From: Chitinibacter sp046530675
GTDB lineage: Bacteria > Pseudomonadota > Gammaproteobacteria > Burkholderiales > Chitinibacteraceae
Direction: 5' to 3'
Length of the DNA stretch: 64,000 nt
NCBI RefSeq assembly: GCF_046530675.1
Contig: NZ_CP172558.1
Location: forward strand, 3,100,001-3,164,000
Below, in pieces: positions 59,180 to 64,000 of the stretch. Positions within the stretch are counted from its first letter, which is position 1. Each line of letters begins with the position of its first letter. The notes under the pieces are model-generated. The model was given only the letters and a program-made list of their open reading frames with translations, was not told the DNA's origin and did no database searches. The translations under genes were made by a program, and so were the position numbers.

Positions 59180-60801
59180 GTTTATTCAAAAAAAAACCGA
59201 CTTTATTGCTGATCTGGACCGGTTTCAAACTGCATGCAGCGATCTGGAATAATGGCATAAACGAAAGTTCAACGACTATTGCAGCAATCCGGCTTGAGCA
59301 GGCTTTATCGATGCTGCCCGAGCTGTATCGCAAAACTCAGAACGTCATTCTGGCGGCCAATGATATTGTGACGACCTGGGTTGATTTCCCGGTCAATCCT
59401 TACAGCCCCAAGCCACGCCGTGAAATGGATTCGATGGCACGTTGGGAGCTTGAGCCACTGCTTGAGCAACATCAGGCTATCTGGTCACTCGGTGCAGTTC
59501 TGGAAGGTCGCGGCAGCCTGTCGGCTAATTCACGACTCGTGATTGAAGAAAAAATTGCCGAACTCGGTGCACAATCGACCCCCAGTCAATTTGGCGATTT
59601 GGCCATCCGACTGGGTTTGCTGCAGCGCGAAGAGCTCGATCAGGCGCTCAAACATCAGACCATTTTGCGTGAAACCAGTAAAACCGTGAGCGTCGGACAT
59701 CACGGCTATCATCTGAATGGTGGTGCTTCACTGTATGGCTGGCTGCTATCGGGCACCATCAGTTCTCGCCTCGAAGAATGGCGCCTCGCATTTCAACAGG
59801 AAGGACTGAAACTCACCCAGCTACTTCCATTGAACGGCCTTGCCACCACTGGACTCGGCGGTAGCAGAATCGGGCTTGAAATTTATCAGGAATCAGTCGT
59901 TGCAGTCTTGATGATAGCGGGACAGATCCAGGGGATTCGTCAAGAAGAGCGTGCAATTCACCGCAACCAGGACGATTGGGTCAGTAATATGGTTTATGAC
60001 TGGGCTCTCCCTGAAATTACTCATGTTGATGTCATCTGGTTTTGCGTGCCAGAACCGGCCATGATCGCTTCACTTGGAGATCGTTTTGGCCTGACACCGA
60101 CCGAGCATCCTGACGGCATTGATATGCAAATGCGCCAGCTAGCCAAGCTGATGAGCAGCAAACCTTTACCTGGCCAATGCGCCCCGCTGCCGATTAAACC
60201 GCCACTCGATATTGACTGGAAAAATCCGGCATTGATGCGCTGGTACCTGTTTGGGCTTGGGCTGGCTCTGATTCTGGGCTGGGCTGGAACTTCGGTGTTT
60301 GAATTGACACAACAACAGCGCGACTTTGCCGAAGCGGTGAAGACCCTGAGCACACAAACCGATTCGCACTCCAAATACAGTGATACCGAAACCGCAATGT
60401 CGATGCTTTATCAGCAGGTAAAAACCAGTCAGGCCGAGCATGATCTGATCAAGGCACGAGTCGGACGTATCATTAATCTGGATGACCGTGTTCAGCAATT
60501 GCCTGAATTGATTCGCGTCCTGGGCAATGTTATCGGTGATCAGGTCGTGCTTAATGTATTGAAAGAAAATACCAAAAAGGGTAATGGCAATATCGGCATC
60601 TATGTCGAAGCATGGTCGTTATCTGATGTGGCGGGTCAGGAGTTTGCAGCCAATGTTGCCGAAGCCATTAAATCGAATGGCTTTATTGTGACCCAGTCAC
60701 AAGTCACCGTCGCTCCCGGCCGAAACGAATTACCCGGCTATAAAATCAGCTTTTGGTTGATTCCTGAAGAAAAACGCACACAACCCAAGGTGATTCCATG
60801 A
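59176..60801 (+). CDS. PilM/PilN-like fusion with embedded MshEN-like motif
   Basis: A 541-residue protein. The N-terminal half is PilM/GspL-like: LLLIWTGFKLHAAIWNNG resembles the actin-fold start, then VILAANDIVTTWVDFPV. Within it, residues 138-161 (QFGDLAIRLGLLQREELDQALKHQ) match the repeated helices of MshEN c-di-GMP-binding domains. A single transmembrane helix (357-375) is followed by a PilN-like periplasmic domain with coiled coil and a ferredoxin-like C-terminus. The gene overlaps its neighbours by 4 bp on both sides. Confidence 0.72.
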   Translation: MSLFKKKPTLLLIWTGFKLHAAIWNNGINESSTTIAAIRLEQALSMLPELYRKTQNVILAANDIVTTWVDFPVNPYSPKPRREMDSMARWELEPLLEQHQAIWSLGAVLEGRGSLSANSRLVIEEKIAELGAQSTPSQFGDLAIRLGLLQREELDQALKHQTILRETSKTVSVGHHGYHLNGGASLYGWLLSGTISSRLEEWRLAFQQEGLKLTQLLPLNGLATTGLGGSRIGLEIYQESVVAVLMIAGQIQGIRQEERAIHRNQDDWVSNMVYDWALPEITHVDVIWFCVPEPAMIASLGDRFGLTPTEHPDGIDMQMRQLAKLMSSKPLPGQCAPLPIKPPLDIDWKNPALMRWYLFGLGLALILGWAGTSVFELTQQQRDFAEAVKTLSTQTDSHSKYSDTETAMSMLYQQVKTSQAEHDLIKARVGRIINLDDRVQQLPELIRVLGNVIGDQVVLNVLKENTKKGNGNIGIYVEAWSLSDVAGQEFAANVAEAIKSNGFIVTQSQVTVAPGRNELPGYKISFWLIPEEKRTQPKVIP

Positions 60802-61469
60802 AATCACGCTTTTCAATATCAGCCATCAGAATGGCATGGAAGAAAAGATCCAGAACGCATCAGAATCAGTATCTGATCGCCAGTCTGGCAATTATTGCAT
60901 CACTTGCTTATGCAATTAATCTGTATAGCCAGCAAAGCATTTTTAAAATCGAACAAAAAATTGCCGCAGTGAACGAAAAAGCGAATGCAATCAGAACTGT
61001 AGGCGAAGTCCCCCCCGGAACCAGCATTGCCGATTTGCACGAGGCATTGAAAGTGTTAAGACTGGGAACCACCCAATTGCTTGACCGGGAAAGAGAGCTG
61101 ACCAATCGCTTTGCACCCAAAGGGGATCTGGTCGCCCATCAGAACCTTAAAATTGCCATTTCTGCCATGGCAAACCGTTGCGATTTACTGGTTGATGAAT
61201 TTACAGACATTGGGATTAGCGCTGCGGAAATTCGCAATCCACCCAATTCAGAAATGTGGGCTAAATTGGCAGACAACCCTTATCAGAGACCATTAATTCA
61301 ATTCAAGGCACGGGCATCTTATCGAGGATTGATGCAATTTCTGGAAGGCTTAAAAACATTACCTTATTTAGTCGCGCCGGTACGGTTTGAAATTGAAGTC
61401 AAATATCGCAAGGACAATGCGGGCGATTTGAAGCAGTGGCTGGAAATCTCAATGGATCTGTCTCTGTAA
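60798..61469 (+). CDS. PilO/GspM-like inner-membrane protein
   Basis: A 223-residue protein with a basic cytoplasmic tail, one transmembrane helix (YLIASLAIIASLAYAINLY), a coiled coil (about 50-65 and 95-115) and a ferredoxin-like C-terminal domain (LIQFKARASYRGLMQFLEGLK, then APVRFEIEV). This is the PilO/GspM layout: an alignment-complex subunit that pairs with PilN. It overlaps the upstream gene by 4 bp. Confidence 0.75.
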   Translation: MKSRFSISAIRMAWKKRSRTHQNQYLIASLAIIASLAYAINLYSQQSIFKIEQKIAAVNEKANAIRTVGEVPPGTSIADLHEALKVLRLGTTQLLDRERELTNRFAPKGDLVAHQNLKIAISAMANRCDLLVDEFTDIGISAAEIRNPPNSEMWAKLADNPYQRPLIQFKARASYRGLMQFLEGLKTLPYLVAPVRFEIEVKYRKDNAGDLKQWLEISMDLSL

Positions 61470-61518
61470 ACATATCGTTATTAACAACAATGCAGCATGA
61501 ATACAAAAGGAGGGGAAA

Positions 61519-63117
61519 ATGAATGAGGCCGCTTTAATCAATGCAGCTATTGAAACCGGTTTGATTGATGCCCACTCCCTGCCTTCATTACGTGCACGGG
61601 CTCGTACTGAGCGCCTGCCTTTTCTGGAAGTCGCGCTGCGTGAACACCGTCTACCACTAACAGCGCTCAATATGGCGCTCGCCACTTCACGAAAAATCCC
61701 TTACCTCAATCCTGAAGAGTGTTTTGTTGCCGCAGAGGATTTGCTCAAGCTCCCCCCTAGCCTCACACAACGACATTTAACTCTACCTGTCAGATTCAAC
61801 AATCAGCGTTTTTTGCTGGTTGGTGACCCGGACGACAGAGCTGCACAGGATGCCGCCCGCCGAGCCCTTGGCGTGTCTTTACCAATTGCACTGGCTGAAT
61901 CAGATAGCTTGGCGGCCATACTGAAACAGCACACAGGCAATTCAGGCGGTTATACCAATGAAATCGAAGACCCAGTCAAATTGCTGGATCGGATCATGAA
62001 AGAAGCCTGGCTCAGATATGCGTCAGATATTCACATCGAACCCACTTATGACACCTGGCGTATTCGTTTTCGTGCCGATGGTGTTTTGCAGCACTGGGGC
62101 GGAATGCTGCCTAAAGCCAATGGCGAAGCTTTGATATCACGCATCAAAGTACTGGCTGGCATGGACATTACAGAGTCGCGCATTCCTCAAGATGGCAGCA
62201 TGCATTACGAAATCAAGGACTGGCACAATGCTGAAAGCGACTTGCGGATAGCCAGCGTACCAGCCCGCTACGGCGAACGGCTGACCATTCGATTACTCAA
62301 TCAAGGCAAACTCAATCTGTCACTGAATCAGCTTGGCATGCCTCCTGTTTTGCTTGAGAAATTCAAAGCGACCCTCGCCAAACCACACGGGATCGTATTA
62401 GTCACGGGACCGACCGGATCGGGAAAGTCAACCACGCTCTACGCCACACTGCGAACACTCGATGTAAACCGATTCAATATCATGACGGTAGAAGATCCGG
62501 TCGAACAAACACTTAATGGCGTTACCCAGGTTCAGGCCAATGAAAAATGCGATTTTCCAGATGCAATCAAGTCTTTTTTGCGTCACGACCCAGACATTAT
62601 TATGGTCGGAGAAATCCGCGATCCAGACACGGCAAAAACGGCACTTAAAGCAGCAATGACTGGTCACCTGGTACTATCCACGCTACACACCAACAATGCG
62701 CTCGCCGCTTTAACGCGCATGGTTGATATTGGCTGCGAAAGCTTTCTGGTTGCCGATACCGTCGTTGCCGTGTTTGCGCAGCGACTCGTGCGGCGTTTAT
62801 GCAAAGCCTGCCGTACAACTAGCCAAAGTACCCAGGAAGAAAGCCAACTACTCGGCATCCCACTCAATTCGCCCATTTACCGACCACACGGTTGCCCCCA
62901 ATGTATGGGCAGTGGCTATCGTGGGCGCATTGGGCTTTACGAAGGCATGTGGGTCAACCCTGAAGTCGCAGATGCTGTGGCTGCAGGCAAAACCGAACGC
63001 CAACTCATCCCTCTGGTTAAAGACTGGTATCGACTCAAAGAAGATGCCCGAACAAAAGTGCTCGATGGAACAACCAGTGTTGACGAAGTGCGATACTACC
63101 TGCTGGGAGAAGAGTGA
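61519..63117 (+). CDS. GspE/PilB-type assembly ATPase
   Basis: A 532-residue ATPase. The N-terminal MshEN-like domain (about 1-140) precedes the N2 domain (YASDIHIEP, RIRFRADGVLQ) and the ATPase core: Walker A GPTGSGKST (297-305), the Asp box TVEDPVEQ, Walker B DPDIIMVGEIRD and the His box TGHLVLSTLHTN. A tetracysteine zinc motif (CKAC and CPQC) is present, typical of GspE/PilB. It powers pilin or pseudopilin polymerisation. Ribosome-binding site AGGAGG. Confidence 0.93.
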   Translation: MNEAALINAAIETGLIDAHSLPSLRARARTERLPFLEVALREHRLPLTALNMALATSRKIPYLNPEECFVAAEDLLKLPPSLTQRHLTLPVRFNNQRFLLVGDPDDRAAQDAARRALGVSLPIALAESDSLAAILKQHTGNSGGYTNEIEDPVKLLDRIMKEAWLRYASDIHIEPTYDTWRIRFRADGVLQHWGGMLPKANGEALISRIKVLAGMDITESRIPQDGSMHYEIKDWHNAESDLRIASVPARYGERLTIRLLNQGKLNLSLNQLGMPPVLLEKFKATLAKPHGIVLVTGPTGSGKSTTLYATLRTLDVNRFNIMTVEDPVEQTLNGVTQVQANEKCDFPDAIKSFLRHDPDIIMVGEIRDPDTAKTALKAAMTGHLVLSTLHTNNALAALTRMVDIGCESFLVADTVVAVFAQRLVRRLCKACRTTSQSTQEESQLLGIPLNSPIYRPHGCPQCMGSGYRGRIGLYEGMWVNPEVADAVAAGKTERQLIPLVKDWYRLKEDARTKVLDGTTSVDEVRYYLLGEE

Positions 63118-63119
63118 AA

Positions 63120-64000
63120 ATGGCCTGGCGCTATCGAGCCCTGGATCGCAACGGAAATGAAATGACTGATGTCATTGATGTGGCCAGCGAAACTGCTGCC
63201 CAGCAATTTCTACGCCAATCTGGATTGCATATCCTCGAATTAAGGGAAATTCAACCCGAGCTAGATAATGAAGGCAATCTGAGCACAATGCTGCATCCTG
63301 CAGCATGGCTTGGCATCAACCAAAATGACCTGATTCTATTATTTCGCCAGCTATCGCTATTACTCAGGTCAGGTAATACACTGATTAATGCAATCAATAC
63401 CAGCATCCAAATTTCCGGCAAATACCGGATGAAACGAGTACTTGAAATCATCTCACTCAAACTCCAGCAAGGGCAAAGTTTTTCCAGTGCATTGGCAGAT
63501 ATTGGCAAACCTTTTACACCGATGATGGCAGAACTCATTTCCAGTGGAGAGCAAATAGGGGAATTGAGCACCGTACTTGAACGATTGGCACTCGATCTGG
63601 AACGAAGTAAAGAGTTACGTCAGCAACTGATCACCAGTTCGATTTATCCAGTCATGGTATTTTTATTGTCAGTCGGAGTCGTTTTATACCTCGTTCTGAC
63701 GGTAGTCCCCAAATTCCAGTCTTTTCTTGAAGCCCGAGGCAAAGCCATTCCCTGGGCCGCACAGACATTGCTGGATACCGTCCACTGGTTACTCGAAAAT
63801 GGCTTATTTGCATTTACTACAATTGCTCTGTTAGCAGCGGCCATTCTACTGAGCTACCGCATCAATGTGACCCGGTACTGGATCGATCAAATATTGCTAA
63901 AAATTCCTATTGTCGGGTCGTGCATCATTTCGGCAAACATGGCAAAAACCTGTTGGACTTTAGCAATACTGTTGCAAAGTGGCCTATCTTTGCTATCGAG
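63120..64000 (+). CDS. GspF/PilC-type platform protein, partial
   Basis: The first 293 codons; the 3' end is beyond the window. It starts at ATG 63120, 2 bp after the ATPase stop codon. MAWRYRALDRNGNEMTDVID is the PilC/GspF opening, LLFRQLSLLLRSGNTLINAI and LEIISLKLQQGQSFSSALAD form the first T2SSF helical domain, and SSIYPVMVFLLSVGVVLYLVLTVV is the first membrane segment. It forms the inner-membrane platform on which the ATPase acts. Confidence 0.93.
   Translation, partial: MAWRYRALDRNGNEMTDVIDVASETAAQQFLRQSGLHILELREIQPELDNEGNLSTMLHPAAWLGINQNDLILLFRQLSLLLRSGNTLINAINTSIQISGKYRMKRVLEIISLKLQQGQSFSSALADIGKPFTPMMAELISSGEQIGELSTVLERLALDLERSKELRQQLITSSIYPVMVFLLSVGVVLYLVLTVVPKFQSFLEARGKAIPWAAQTLLDTVHWLLENGLFAFTTIALLAAAILLSYRINVTRYWIDQILLKIPIVGSCIISANMAKTCWTLAILLQSGLSLLS

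Overview
The window looks like chromosomal DNA of a betaproteobacterium of the order Neisseriales, probably near Chitinibacter/Deefgea/Iodobacter. The signs are a gyrA-serC-pheA-hisC aromatic/serine cluster, an RmpM-like OmpA protein, a DUF3460 small protein, a zipA-ligA pair, a radC / coaBC-dut divergon and many housekeeping genes of betaproteobacterial type. The genus is inferred from gene content only.

Layout. 1-5.7 kb: minus-strand genes for a site-2 protease, YciO, RNase AM, a SemiSWEET transporter, CysM, the ElaB/YqjE/YqjK-like envelope trio, and GalU, which is preceded in frame by a Cro-like helix-turn-helix segment. 5.9-15 kb: a two-PDZ lipoprotein, ligA (carrying an in-frame repeat insertion), zipA, apbC/mrp and a patatin-type outer-membrane autotransporter. 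15-23 kb: a glycerophosphodiesterase, dut, coaBC, radC behind a 271-bp foldback element, a calcium-loop protein, and two tandem Leu/Ile/Val-type binding lipoproteins. 23-30.6 kb: DUF3460, hisC, a LOG-family hydrolase, pheA, a small membrane protein, serC and gyrA. 31-39.3 kb: an OmpA-like protein, lolA-rarA, serS, an NfeD/SPFH membrane pair, a DHH phosphoesterase, a polysaccharide-deacetylase-like protein and a PilZ protein.

39.4-40.5 kb is an alternating array of five tRNA-Val(UAC) and four tRNA-Asp(GUC) genes with two tRNA-Asp fragments, produced by tandem amplification. It is followed by a PAS-only membrane sensor, the helicase hrpA, an AT-rich AbiTii-type putative phage-defence gene and about 0.7 kb of structured non-coding DNA. 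47.7-54 kb holds a VOC protein, a conserved membrane protein and the arginine succinyltransferase operon astA-astD-astB-astE (no astC here), followed by a nine-repeat Sel1 protein at 54.2-55.5 kb.

55.7-64 kb is the most distinctive part: a type IV pilus / type II secretion-like cluster running off the window end. It has a prepilin with a 45-residue leader and its own terminator, two more prepilins, a short unrecognised membrane-anchored protein, a PilM/PilN-like fusion with an embedded MshEN-like helical motif, a PilO-like protein, a GspE/PilB ATPase and a GspF/PilC platform protein. A sequence closely resembling a sigma-28 (flagellar) promoter lies upstream of the first prepilin. The window is also rich in palindromic dispersed elements, several of which reach into coding sequence.
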